From NCBI RefSeq assembly GCF_021390335.1, contig NZ_JAJUXK010000003.1, positions 783,274-847,273 of the forward strand: a stretch of DNA of 64,000 nucleotides, in the 5' to 3' direction. Made by a program: the position numbers and the translations under genes. Every line of letters starts with the position of its first letter. Positions within the stretch are counted from its first letter, which is position 1. This document shows positions 1 to 9,700 of this stretch, piece by piece. The DNA is from Dyadobacter sp. CY343. Its GTDB lineage: Bacteria > Bacteroidota > Bacteroidia > Cytophagales > Spirosomataceae. The notes beneath the pieces were generated by a model. That model saw only the letters and a program-made list of their open reading frames with translations, was not told where the DNA came from and did no database searches.

Positions 1-1
1 A

Positions 2-886
2 GTGATTGCAGGTGGTGTAATAGTAACTGCGCTGTTGATCTATTTTTACAACAAAAAGAAACCAACATATCCGCCTGTCAGTGAGCCGGTTCGCGCCAGC
101 GTACCGAAGTCGGCACCAGAAGAAATATTTTCGGCAGCTACCGATGGATTCAGCCCTATTCCGCTTCAAAACAGTATTTTACTTTTTGGAAACCTGCAAA
201 TATTCGACGAAAACGGGCGAGAGATCACCAAATCCTTTACGCCACTGCTGAAAGAGTTATTCCTTGTCCTGCTGCTTTACTCCACCCGCCGGGAAGGGAT
301 CAGTTCTGAAAAGTTGAAAGAGTTATTGTGGTCTGACAAATCGGCGGAAAGCGCGCGGAACAACCGTTCGGTCAATATCGCGAAGCTGAAAGCCGTACTC
401 GACCAGCTGAAACATTGCGTGGTTTCGAAAGAGACCGGTTACTGGAAACTGAATGTGGACTATGATTTTCTGCGCGTTGACTACGCCGAATATCTGTCGC
501 TGGTAAATGGAAAACGCACTTTGACCAAACAGGAAGTGACCCGGCTGGCCAATATTACCAAACGCGGAAGCTTTCTGTCAAATCAGGAATACGAGTGGCT
601 GGACAGTTTCAAATCCGAGGTTTCGAATGAAATTGTGGACGCGTACCTCCGCTACGCCGCCTCTGTGAATATGGCCGAAGATCCTGAATTCCTGATCCGC
701 CTGGCGAATTACATCTTTTATTTTGATCCCGTGAACGAAGAGGCGATGATCATCAAATGCAAGGCGCTGGCGCATTTGGGCAAACATTCCCTCGCGAAAG
801 CGACACTGGAAAACTTCGCCCGCGAGTACAGCCGCATTTATGGCGAAGAGTTCAGCAAGGATATGCCGGAGGTATTGCATTCATGA
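2..886 (+). CDS. Membrane-anchored winged-helix (BTAD-like) protein, C-terminal part
   Basis: The reading frame is open at the left edge, so the true start lies outside the window and the GTG at base 2 is probably internal. The visible part begins with one hydrophobic segment (about residues 2-16) followed by basic residues, which is a membrane anchor with a cytoplasmic tail. After a Pro/Ser-rich linker, residues 58-170 resemble the winged-helix effector domain of OmpR/SARP-type regulators, and the alpha-helical rest resembles a BTAD/TPR-like region. In Bacteroidota such tails often follow a periplasmic beta-propeller or Kelch domain, which would make this a one-component membrane sensor that binds DNA; that N-terminal domain is not visible here. 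Its stop codon abuts that of the convergent GH43 gene. A role in controlling PUL1 is only suggested by position. Confidence 0.7.
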   Translation: MIAGGVIVTALLIYFYNKKKPTYPPVSEPVRASVPKSAPEEIFSAATDGFSPIPLQNSILLFGNLQIFDENGREITKSFTPLLKELFLVLLLYSTRREGISSEKLKELLWSDKSAESARNNRSVNIAKLKAVLDQLKHCVVSKETGYWKLNVDYDFLRVDYAEYLSLVNGKRTLTKQEVTRLANITKRGSFLSNQEYEWLDSFKSEVSNEIVDAYLRYAASVNMAEDPEFLIRLANYIFYFDPVNEEAMIIKCKALAHLGKHSLAKATLENFAREYSRIYGEEFSKDMPEVLHS

Positions 887-2461
887 TCAGTCGTATTTCA
901 TGCGGATTGCATTGATCTCACTTTTGCCGCTACCTTTCCCCGAAACACTCACACCTACGCGGGGTGCACGGTCCCAGCGCGGGAGCCAGGGCGCTTCCAT
1001 TTTGACGCTATTTGAGAGAGAATCAATCTTCTGGCCTTTCACCTCCCAGCTAAATTCGTAAAACCGGCCAAAGCGACTGTCGATTTTCAGGTTCATCAGA
1101 TTAAATTTCTCAGGCACTTCCTGCGATTTGATCACTTCTCTTTTACCGTCTTTAATTTGCCAAACCTCGATTAACTCTTCTCGTACACCGAGCCCGAGCG
1201 CATTATCAGCATCGCCGTATAATACAATATTTTGCATCAGTTCATTCAATTTCATTTCGGCTGAAAAAGTGTAGTTACCCTTTTTCAATACCAATCCAAT
1301 GAAGCTGCCCACCGGCTGCTCATTCGTCTTCTCAATACGCAATGCACCCTTTTCGATCGCATAGGAAGGCTTTGGAAAACGCACGTCATACACCCATGGA
1401 GCCTGCAAGGTATCACGGGTGTAGTCGAGTGAAAAACTTGGATTAGTGAGTATAGTGGCGGTGGAAGGCGCTTCTGCCTGGGCTGGCGTCGTTTTTCCGT
1501 ACCTGAAAGCGGGCCATTTTGAAGCTTCGTCCCAGATCAGTTCGCTTAGTACTCCCTGACGACCTGTAAAAGTAAACTCCGTTCCGTTGTACGCATGGTG
1601 CAGGTAAAAGTAACGTTTGTCGGGCGTGACAACTACTGTTCCGTGACCCGGACATTTCCACGTCTCATCTCCAAAAAGTACAGGATTGCCCGAATATTTC
1701 GTCCACGGCCCTTGCAGATTTTCGGCCCGCGCAAAGCCTACCTGATAATCGCATTGCTCTCCGCAGCAAGCATTGCCGGAATAGAGCATATACCAAAAAT
1801 TGCCTCGCTTGAATATAGCCTGACCTTCCGCGCCGCCATTTTCCCAACCAGCCGGATCGGCCTTGATCATCGTAAATTCCTTACCGGTCATTTTCAGTCC
1901 GTCGGCCGAAAGTTCGGCACCTAATATCTCGATAACCTTGTCTTTATCAAGCCCGTAAGCCTTCCAGGTGATGAAAAGCTTGTCTTTGTCTTCCACAATA
2001 AATGCATCGATCGCTTCATTGGTCCATTCGACAATCACCCCGTGATCCTTAAAACCTTTGGTCAGATCCTTGGTGCTCGCCACGCCGATGAAAGATTTCT
2101 GATCCGATTTCCGGCGGGCAGTATAGTATACGAAAAAGGTCCCATTGCGGAAAAACAGTTCTGGCGCCCAGTAGCTGCCCATTGTCCACTTCGGCAGCTC
2201 ATCAAATACCGGTCCCACATATTCCCAGTCGACCAGATTTTTGGAAGAATAGATCGGATAAGCCGGCCCCCATTCCGAAGAAGTGCCTGCTGCATAATAA
2301 GTATCCCCCACCCGGATGACCGACGGATCGGCAAAATCACCGGCAATAACCGGGTTGCGATACGTGACTACCCGGGTAGGGGGCGCTTTTTGGGCAAAAA
2401 GATTGGTATTGAAGAGCAACAATAATGCGAACGCGAGTAACCTGATTTTCATCTTTTTCAT
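887..2461 (-). CDS. Glycoside hydrolase family 43 protein, secreted
   Basis: This is a 524-residue protein with a signal peptide (MKKMKIRLLAFALLLLF, cleaved near LFAQ). Residues 35-330 form the five-bladed propeller of GH43, a family of arabinofuranosidases, xylosidases and galactosidases. The three catalytic acids are visible: the base Asp45 in GDFADPSV, the pKa-tuning Asp152 in EAIDAF, and the acid Glu212 in GGAEGQ. Residues 340-520 look like a beta-sandwich (concanavalin-like) C-terminal domain, as in many two-domain GH43 enzymes. It is the last gene of PUL1, 58 bases after the GH71/99-like gene. The substrate cannot be read from sequence, but an arabinose- or xylose-containing plant glycan is likely. 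It probably acts in the periplasm on fragments brought in by the SusC/SusD pair. Confidence 0.9.
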   Translation of the reverse strand: MKKMKIRLLAFALLLLFNTNLFAQKAPPTRVVTYRNPVIAGDFADPSVIRVGDTYYAAGTSSEWGPAYPIYSSKNLVDWEYVGPVFDELPKWTMGSYWAPELFFRNGTFFVYYTARRKSDQKSFIGVASTKDLTKGFKDHGVIVEWTNEAIDAFIVEDKDKLFITWKAYGLDKDKVIEILGAELSADGLKMTGKEFTMIKADPAGWENGGAEGQAIFKRGNFWYMLYSGNACCGEQCDYQVGFARAENLQGPWTKYSGNPVLFGDETWKCPGHGTVVVTPDKRYFYLHHAYNGTEFTFTGRQGVLSELIWDEASKWPAFRYGKTTPAQAEAPSTATILTNPSFSLDYTRDTLQAPWVYDVRFPKPSYAIEKGALRIEKTNEQPVGSFIGLVLKKGNYTFSAEMKLNELMQNIVLYGDADNALGLGVREELIEVWQIKDGKREVIKSQEVPEKFNLMNLKIDSRFGRFYEFSWEVKGQKIDSLSNSVKMEAPWLPRWDRAPRVGVSVSGKGSGKSEINAIRMKYD

Positions 2462-2519
2462 AGATTGGATGAGCTAAGAAAAAGAATTATTTTAGAAATC
2501 AGAAGTTAACCCACGGATA

Positions 2520-3830
2520 CTATTGCGCGCGATCAGGCTTTTGGGCGCCGTAGCCTGTGGCCCCATGGAACCATTTGGCACCTTGCCCGGTGAGCCAGAG
2601 GTAGTAATCGGCAGGTAAGTCTGCTTCAATGCCGACAAATTTACCGTCCCCGTTCAGCGGTGTTTCGCCCTCTTTTTTGGTTTTAAAAATGGCAGTACCC
2701 TCGTCCACTTCGTCGAACATCGCTACATACAGAGCCTCCGCGCCCGACATTTTGGCCCCGGCGATCTGCTTCCAGAGGAACTCGCCTTTTCCACGTGGGA
2801 TCTGGTTATAAAGTGATTTGTCATTTTTAAGATTTCCCCAACTGAAACCAGGAAATACCAGCGGCGCGTAATCGATATTGTTCGTTTTGCACCAGGCAAT
2901 ATCGCCCGGCAAATGCGTGCCTGCCACGGAGGTATAGGAGGACGAATTATACCTGCCCACCGCCCATGGCATCACCACATCCGCACTTTTGATCACGGTA
3001 TGCAGCAGTGGCGAGTTCTCCGTATCGTTCCCGAATGTGCGCCAGTAATATGGCACCCCAAGCAGGATAGATGCTTTTTTGGTCGGGCCTTTGATCTTTT
3101 CAACGAGTTTTTGAATATCAGAAACCGTGTATTTGCGGCCGTCGTTGAAACCTACACCCCATATTGCTACCAGCGGGCGACCGTTGTGGCGCAGGTAGGT
3201 CGGGTTTTGTTTGTTGTCAAAAAGGGCAAACAGCTTTTGCAGTTCCTCCCAATCTTTAACTATAAAATCCATATCCGCCGACACCGAACCGCTGAGATCG
3301 TACATGATACTGATCGCGCGTCCATACTTTTTAGAAGCTTTTAATGCGTTTGCGAGCACTTTGTTAAAATGCTTTTTGCCACTCTCGCCCTTCACCTCGC
3401 TCACAAACCGCTGCATATAAACGCCGTCGATATCATGCTCTTTCATCCATTTGAAATGCAGATCGACACTCTCTTCGTCGTAGGGACTGTACACTTTTGC
3501 AGTCTCGCCATTCGCGTATTTGAATGCAGTGTTGTAGGTTTTGGGATAGTCGGTCACGTCGGGCCAGAAGTCGATGGAAGATGAGCCCGGCTCGAACTTG
3601 CCCCCTTTCTGGTAATGATGCCAGCCCCGGCCAGCCCCGTCGCCCTCGGCCGTGAACCAGCCCTGGTACCCGGCCATCACCAGCCCCTTGTAACTTTTAA
3701 ACAGCACGCCGGTAGTGTCGTATTTTACTTCTTCAACTAGTTTAGGATCAACAGGTTTCGCATTATCATCAGCCGCCTTGCAGCTTAAAGAAAGAAAAGG
3801 TAAGAGTAAAAGGAAGTTTAGTATTTTCAT
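2520..3830 (-). CDS. GH71/GH99-like lipoprotein hydrolase
   Basis: The product has 436 residues with a lipoprotein signal (LSLSC, Cys17). After a short linker comes a TIM-barrel-like region whose motifs (GYQGWFTAEGDG near residue 55, then WMKEHDIDGVYMQRF, SIMYDLSG and VMPWAVGRY) match proteins usually annotated as glycoside hydrolase family 71/99-like or putative xylosidase/arabinosidase. GH99 members cleave alpha-mannosidic bonds, but many Bacteroidota homologues are uncharacterised, so the substrate is open. It lies between DUF3823 (10 bases upstream) and GH43 in PUL1, which supports a role in glycan breakdown at the outer membrane. I did not identify catalytic residues with certainty. Confidence 0.8.
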   Translation of the reverse strand: MKILNFLLLLPFLSLSCKAADDNAKPVDPKLVEEVKYDTTGVLFKSYKGLVMAGYQGWFTAEGDGAGRGWHHYQKGGKFEPGSSSIDFWPDVTDYPKTYNTAFKYANGETAKVYSPYDEESVDLHFKWMKEHDIDGVYMQRFVSEVKGESGKKHFNKVLANALKASKKYGRAISIMYDLSGSVSADMDFIVKDWEELQKLFALFDNKQNPTYLRHNGRPLVAIWGVGFNDGRKYTVSDIQKLVEKIKGPTKKASILLGVPYYWRTFGNDTENSPLLHTVIKSADVVMPWAVGRYNSSSYTSVAGTHLPGDIAWCKTNNIDYAPLVFPGFSWGNLKNDKSLYNQIPRGKGEFLWKQIAGAKMSGAEALYVAMFDEVDEGTAIFKTKKEGETPLNGDGKFVGIEADLPADYYLWLTGQGAKWFHGATGYGAQKPDRAQ

Positions 3831-3840
3831 GATTTATGTT

Positions 3841-4524
3841 TTATAAAGCCAGCCTTACCGCCTTCGCGTAATTAAATTTCGATTCCGGCGCGTCAATGAT
3901 CGCCCCGACGCGGAAGAAGTATTGGCTTCCGGTTTTCAGCACATTGCTGTTCGCAGCCTGATCCAGTTCGATGCGGTAGGTTTTGTTAGGGTCGCTCGCA
4001 GCGTTGATTTCCTGCTCGGCCAGCGCAGTCCGCATCGGTTCGCCCACGGTCGGTTCGGGGTGCGCATACAAGCCGATCTTGCGGACATTATTGATAACAG
4101 TTTGCTGCAATTTGAAGCTGGCAACCACTTTTGTCCCAACTTTTTCAATCTTCACATCTTTCACCCGAATGTAAGGCTGCACCTTGAGATCCAGCTGGGT
4201 GGCACCATTAACCTGCACATCCTGCGGGGTAACCGGCACAAAATTCCCCCGCACCGGCGCAATGCTGTACGTGTTGGAGAATACCAGATTATTCCGGTAA
4301 GAACCGTCATTTTTGAAGATCATCAGCTGCTTCGTCTGCGACTCATAACCATGCTCAATATACTCGATCGCGCTGCCCCGGATAATATCCTGCTCGACCG
4401 GCTCATTAGTCTCCGCATCCAAAATAGTCCCAAACAACTGCGCATCCGGCGCCGGATAATTATCAATACTGCATCCGGTAAGAAGGAGGAGCAGGAAGAA
4501 GAGATGTAGTTTTAGTGTTTTCAT
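3841..4524 (-). CDS. DUF3823 domain lipoprotein of PUL1
   Basis: A 227-residue protein with a clear lipobox (LLTGC, Cys18). The mature part starts with a carboxypeptidase-regulatory-like fold (AQLFGTILDAETNEPVEQD, about residues 28-110) followed by a second beta-rich half. This is the DUF3823 arrangement, found almost only next to SusC/SusD pairs in Bacteroidota. These proteins are thought to sit on the cell surface as accessory glycan-binding or assembly factors, but their role is not settled. The gene is separated from susD by 277 bases of purine/pyrimidine repeat, an unusual gap inside such an operon. A paralogue lies in PUL3 at 41992-42684. Confidence 0.85.
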   Translation of the reverse strand: MKTLKLHLFFLLLLLTGCSIDNYPAPDAQLFGTILDAETNEPVEQDIIRGSAIEYIEHGYESQTKQLMIFKNDGSYRNNLVFSNTYSIAPVRGNFVPVTPQDVQVNGATQLDLKVQPYIRVKDVKIEKVGTKVVASFKLQQTVINNVRKIGLYAHPEPTVGEPMRTALAEQEINAASDPNKTYRIELDQAANSNVLKTGSQYFFRVGAIIDAPESKFNYAKAVRLAL

Positions 4525-4544
4525 AGTTGGTTAGTTATAAGGTT

Positions 4545-4801
4545 GGGGAAGAAAGGGAGGAAAGGGAGGATGGAGGAACGGAGGAAGGAGGAACGGAGGA
4601 AGGAGGAAGGAAGAAGGAAAGAGGAAAAAGGAAGAAGGAAGAAGAAAAAGGAGATATAAACATAGTAATCCGGTTAAAACGTTGTATTTATCTTCAATGC
4701 AATAAATTATAAAGTTCTTCTCCTTTCTCCCTTTCTCCCTTTCCTCCCTTTCCTCCCTTTCCTCCCTTTCCTCCCTTTCCTCCATCCTCCCTTCCTCCCT
4801 C
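4545..4801. repeat. Polypurine/polypyrimidine inverted repeat between susD and DUF3823
   Basis: The plus strand carries a purine tract (about 4545-4653, with GGAGGAA and GGAGGAACG units) and then, after about 60 ordinary bases, a pyrimidine tract (about 4714-4801) with several 9-base CTCCCTTTC units. The outer ends are inverted copies: 4555-4576 pairs with 4779-4799 over 21 positions with one base unpaired. In the minus-strand transcript the G-rich arm comes first, directly after the susD stop codon, and contains regularly spaced GGG runs that could form a G-quadruplex. It could fold into a long hairpin ending about 30 bases before the DUF3823 start. Short frames inside it are low-complexity artefacts. 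Confidence 0.85.
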
Positions 4802-6697
4802 CTAATACTGCGGATTCTGTATCAAACCATTCGCTCCTATTCCCGGAATATACCGGTAGTATTGCTTGTAGTCGAAGGTGGAAGGGTTGCTTCGGGCTAC
4901 GTTGGTGCGGATGAAAATGTATTTGGCGGGGGTTACGCGCAGGTCCAGGACTGGCAGGATCGAGTGGCGCATGGTGTTGTTGAAAGTAGTGTGGTACTCG
5001 CGCCTTCTGATCAGATCCCAGAAACGTTTGTTCTCGAAAGCCAGCTCTACCCTTCTTTCCCGGATCACATTGTCGATCGTAAGCGGAATGTCGGTTTTAT
5101 GTCCGGCCCGGTGGCGGATATCGTTGAGCGCTTTTGCTCCCTTCACTTTATCACCCGTACCGCTTTCCACGATCGCTTCGGCATAGTTGAGCAGGATTTC
5201 GGCGTAACGGAAATCAGCAAAGTCGGTGATCGACTGGTTCCAGCCCGGCGCTACATTTACGCCTTCATTCAAAAATTTCTTGAAACTCACACCTGTCCGG
5301 GTATTGTTGCCGCCCCAGGTATCGAAACCAGAATATTGGGTCCTGTCAGCGGCTCCGTACGTATAATAGGTTTTCCCGTTGACAGTAAAAGGTTCGCCGC
5401 CCATGATCTGGGCATTGCCGTCGGGTCTGATAAAACCGGCTTGAATGACAATTTTCTGTCCTTTCCAGTTGGTACCCGGCAATATCATTGTCGCCCACAT
5501 CCGTGCGTCTTTGCCTTTAAATATATCATTCGGCCCCTCGTACCGCTTGTATTGTTTCGACGCATTGAATCCGTTGTAATCGTTCAGATCATTTCCGGCC
5601 TCCGTCGTGACGATCGGCGCGCTGGCTCCGGGCTTGTCGTAGCTTTCATAAGCGTCCATCAGTTCCAGCGTTGGGTTCATGCGGCCCGGGTGCGGCCAGC
5701 CGTTTGCAGTCTGGTTTGGCTGAAACCAGATCCCGTAGTTGTGACCCGTTCCTGAGCCTGGCCTTGCATATCCTTTGATAAAAATGACTTCTTCCGGCGC
5801 ATTGTTAGGATCTTCAAAAAGCAGCCGATAGTTGTTGGCCGCTTCTTCCGGATTGGCCGGATTTGCACGAAACAATGCGAATTTCCCCGAACTCATAATC
5901 GCCTCCGAAGCATCGGCGGCAGCCTTGTAGTATTCGGCAGCAGCGGATTTATCCAAACCTACCAGCTTTTGATCGACAGCAGTACCGGATATCGGCGAGC
6001 GATCCCCATACTTGGCCAAAGAGGCCGCATGCAGCGCAGCGCGCGATTTTAGTGCATAAGCTACCCATTTTGTCGCCCGTCTTTCGCCGCCCGGCCACGA
6101 TTCCGCCAGGTTAGCAATAGCCAGATCACATTCTTTTAGTACAAAATCCCACGTTTCCTTCTCGGTACTTCTCGGCACTTTCAAAGCCTCTACATCTCCG
6201 TCATATTTCTGAACGGAAGTGATCAGGGGAACACCGCCATATCTTTTTACCAAAGCAAAATAGGTGTAAGCGCGGATGAATGAACTTTCGCCGATCAGCG
6301 CCTTTCTTTCATCGTCGGTCACATCCAGCGTCGGGATAATGTCGATCAGGATATTGGTGTCGCGGATCAGCTTGTAACCCTGGTCCCACCACTGGAAATC
6401 ATCATTTCCGATAAAATCACCGAACTCTGTATGTACCGCCTCGTCGGTAACCATCGCAGGCGCAAAGCCGCCGTTGTTGGGGTCGCCCGTATTCCAGTTG
6501 AAACCCTGCCTGAAAAACGTAAAGTCTTCGATCGGCAGCTGGTAGTAAAGGTTGGCCATATATAATTTGACACCCTCGGGATTCGAGAACAGGTTTTCGC
6601 CCTGCAACTTGTCGAGCGGCTGCTTGTCGAGAACATTTCCGCAACCTAATGCGAAAAGGAAAACGAGCAGTAACGCTGTATTTTTAATCATTTTCAT
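4802..6697 (-). CDS. SusD/RagB family nutrient-binding lipoprotein (PUL1)
   Basis: A 631-residue SusD-type protein. It has a lipobox (FALGC, Cys19), the NVLDKQPLD segment typical just after the lipid anchor, the helical TPR-like core (ALIGESSFIRAYTYFALVKRYGGVPL near residues 133-160), and the C-terminal RagB/SusD signature in which ALNDIRHRAG and RRVELAFENKRFWDLIRRREY are recognisable. SusD proteins cap the SusC channel on the cell surface and bind the incoming oligosaccharide. The start lies 11 bases after the stop of the SusC gene, so the two are co-transcribed. The length is slightly above average for the family. Confidence 0.95.
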   Translation of the reverse strand: MKMIKNTALLLVFLFALGCGNVLDKQPLDKLQGENLFSNPEGVKLYMANLYYQLPIEDFTFFRQGFNWNTGDPNNGGFAPAMVTDEAVHTEFGDFIGNDDFQWWDQGYKLIRDTNILIDIIPTLDVTDDERKALIGESSFIRAYTYFALVKRYGGVPLITSVQKYDGDVEALKVPRSTEKETWDFVLKECDLAIANLAESWPGGERRATKWVAYALKSRAALHAASLAKYGDRSPISGTAVDQKLVGLDKSAAAEYYKAAADASEAIMSSGKFALFRANPANPEEAANNYRLLFEDPNNAPEEVIFIKGYARPGSGTGHNYGIWFQPNQTANGWPHPGRMNPTLELMDAYESYDKPGASAPIVTTEAGNDLNDYNGFNASKQYKRYEGPNDIFKGKDARMWATMILPGTNWKGQKIVIQAGFIRPDGNAQIMGGEPFTVNGKTYYTYGAADRTQYSGFDTWGGNNTRTGVSFKKFLNEGVNVAPGWNQSITDFADFRYAEILLNYAEAIVESGTGDKVKGAKALNDIRHRAGHKTDIPLTIDNVIRERRVELAFENKRFWDLIRRREYHTTFNNTMRHSILPVLDLRVTPAKYIFIRTNVARSNPSTFDYKQYYRYIPGIGANGLIQNPQY

Positions 6698-6708
6698 TGT
6701 TACAGCTG

Positions 6709-9700
6709 TTAAAATTTAACGTTAATACCAAAGTTGTAGCTCCTCGTCACCGGGTAAGTGAGCCCCGCGCCAAACAGTCCCTCGATTTTTTCAGGGTCAA
6801 AAGGCTTCACGAACGGATCGGCCCAGGTGAAGATATTGTGCGCATTTCCATACACGCGAACATCCTGAATACCAATCTTTTTCAGCCACGGAATATTGAA
6901 GGTGTAGCCCAGCTGCGCACTTTTGAAACGCAGGTAAGAAGCATCTTTCCGCCACGCCGAGCTCTCCGCATACATCGCGCCCACATTGTAATTAAAACGC
7001 GAAGCAGGCCAGGTACCCGGAATCCACTGATTATCTTCCGACAAATGCCAGCGGTCGTAGAAATACTCCGGTGTGTTTCCGCGGAAGGCAAAAACCTCTG
7101 CATAAACCTCCCGGAACCGCACGCTGTATTTACCCGAACCCTGAAACAATGCCGTGAAATCGAAACCTTTCCATTCCGCATTCAAAGTCACGCCGTAGTA
7201 CATTTTCGGATCGCCGCCGAAAAAGAGCGGCATTGCGTCGTTTCCGTCGATCACGCCATTTCCGTCCACATCCTTATACCGGAAATCCCCCGGAAGCTCG
7301 CGGGTATTGCCCAGGTCGCCGTTCTGGATCGGCGCGTAAATCACTTCGTCCGCATTCTGAAACTGTCCTTCCAGTTGGTAGGCCCACACCACGTCGTTCC
7401 AGCGGTTGGCTGCCCCGCCGCGCCATTTGTCCATACTGCTCAGAAAGTCGCCGCGCTCCACGTACCGGTTCATGGTCCGGGCGCAGTTGAAATTTCCGGA
7501 AATACCATATTTGAAATCGCGGATCCGGCCGCTGTAACCTGCCGAAAGCTCGATCCCGCGAACTCGGTCGCTATTCAGGTTTTCTTCGGGTAAAGTTCCG
7601 CCAAACGTATTAGGTAAAGACACGTTTCTCCGCGCCAGCAGCCCTTTTCTGTCTCTCTGGTAAATGTCAAAGGTGAAGTCTACTTTATTGTCAAAAAGGC
7701 CCACATCGATTCCGATATCCTGGATATTGGATTTAAACCACGTTAGTTTTTCGTTTACAATCGCCGGTGAAGCGGCTCCCGTGGTATAGTTTCCATTGTT
7801 AAATTCATAACCGCCGCCGCCGGTGAGCGAAAAGCCGGGCACATATTGGAACGGCGCGCCTGCATCAGCTCCCACCAATCCGTAAGATCCTCTCAGTTTC
7901 AGCATCGAGATCAATGGAATGCGCTTCATGAATTCCTCTTCGGAAATCCGCCAGCCAGCCGAAACCACCGGGAAAAGTCCCCAGCGACGATCGGGGTGAT
8001 AGCGGTAAGAACCATCGTACCGCGCCGCAACTTCCAGCAGGTATTTTTCCTTGAAATCGTAATTCAAACGTCCCACCAGTGATTGGCTCGCATATTCACT
8101 TTCAGAACCATTTGTTGTCTGGTTATTCAACCCCGCCTGATCGATCTGATCATTCGTGTAAAATGCATATTCGCGTCCCAGCCCCGCCCAGCGGTTTTTG
8201 GATTCCTGCTGTTCGTAAACAAGCGTCGCGCCGAGGTTGTGGTTTTTGGCGATAACCGTATTGTAAAACAGCTGCCCCTGAAAAGTGACGCGGTTATTAT
8301 CGGAAAAATTATTGCCGATACGCGAAGGGTTCCGCTGCTGGTGCGCCGTATATTTATCCAGCGTAGCATCGTAGGAATACACGTTATAACTCTTCGAAAC
8401 CGACTTGTTGCGGTAGTTATTGCTATCATAAGCGACCAACCCTTTCACCCGTAACCCAGGCACAAAAGGAACTGTATAGGTCAATGCAAAAGTGGATTGA
8501 AAAAATTTGTTCACATCCTCGCTGTACCCCGTCAGGTCGCCGTTTGCAAGCGCTACCGGATTATAGCCGCCGCTCAATAGTGCAGGATATCTTGGATTAT
8601 CGTTTGCAAAAGGCCGCTCCGTGGCAAGTGCAATGCGGGTACCTTTGTAAATGTTGAAAAAGTTATCTCCCGGCTGGTCCCGCTTATCAAACAACCCTGA
8701 CAGGATGATATCGGCTTTCAGGTTTTTGGTCAGATCAATACCGATATTAGTCCGGAAAGTGTATTTCTGATACCCCATATCCTTGCTTTTCAGCAGGCCG
8801 CCTTCGTTCTGATAACCAAAACTCGCGAAATAGGTCGCCGCACCTTCACCGCCCGAAGCTGAAATAAAATGCTGCTGCTGCGCCGATGATTTGTTGAGTA
8901 CTTGCTTGTACCAGTCGGTACTTTCATAGCCCGGCGCGCCAGCCCTGAACTTCTCGATCTCTTCGGGCGAATACACCGGATTTTCACCCAGATTTTTCGC
9001 CGCATCATTCCGCATTTCAGCCCATTGCAATGCATTCGTCATGGTCGGCACGTCGGTCGGACTTTGTCTTCCGTAAACTGCATTGTAACTAAACTGCGGC
9101 TTTCCTTTCTTGCCTTTTTTCGTAGTCACGATCACAACCCCGTTTCCTGCACGGATACCGAAAATAGCAGCCGAAGCATCTTTCAGTACCGAAATGCTCT
9201 CAATATCGTCCGGATTGATCTTTTGAAATTCATACCCGCCGTCGCGCGCCACGCCGTCTACCACATACAGGGGTTCACCGAAACCGCGGATATTGATATT
9301 GGTACTGAAAGAGCCTGGTTCACCCGAATTCTGGCGGATCTGAACCCCGGCGATCTTGCCCTGCAAGCTCTGCGCAAGGCTGGTATGGGTTGTGGTTTTG
9401 ATCTGCTCGGTAACGATATTGGAAATCGCGCCGGTCAAAGTTTGCTTTCGCTGGGTACCATAACCCACCACTACTACCTCGTTCAGCTCGTCGGTGCTCA
9501 ACTCCATTTTAATATCGAAAACGGTTTGGCTACCCACCGTAATCTCCTGGCGCCGGTAACCCAGAAAGCTCACGATCAATACCGATCCTGAACGAGGGAC
9601 AGACAGCGAAAATTTACCGTCCGCGTCGCTTGTGGTACCTTTCGCAGTGCCTTGCAAAACGATGCTCGCACCCGGAATGCTCAGGTTCTTTTCATCCCTC

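Noticed and set aside
4527..4785. Open frames of 61-84 residues on both strands in the purine/pyrimidine repeat
   Set aside because: They consist of Glu/Arg/Lys or Phe/Pro/Ser low-complexity produced by the repeat itself.
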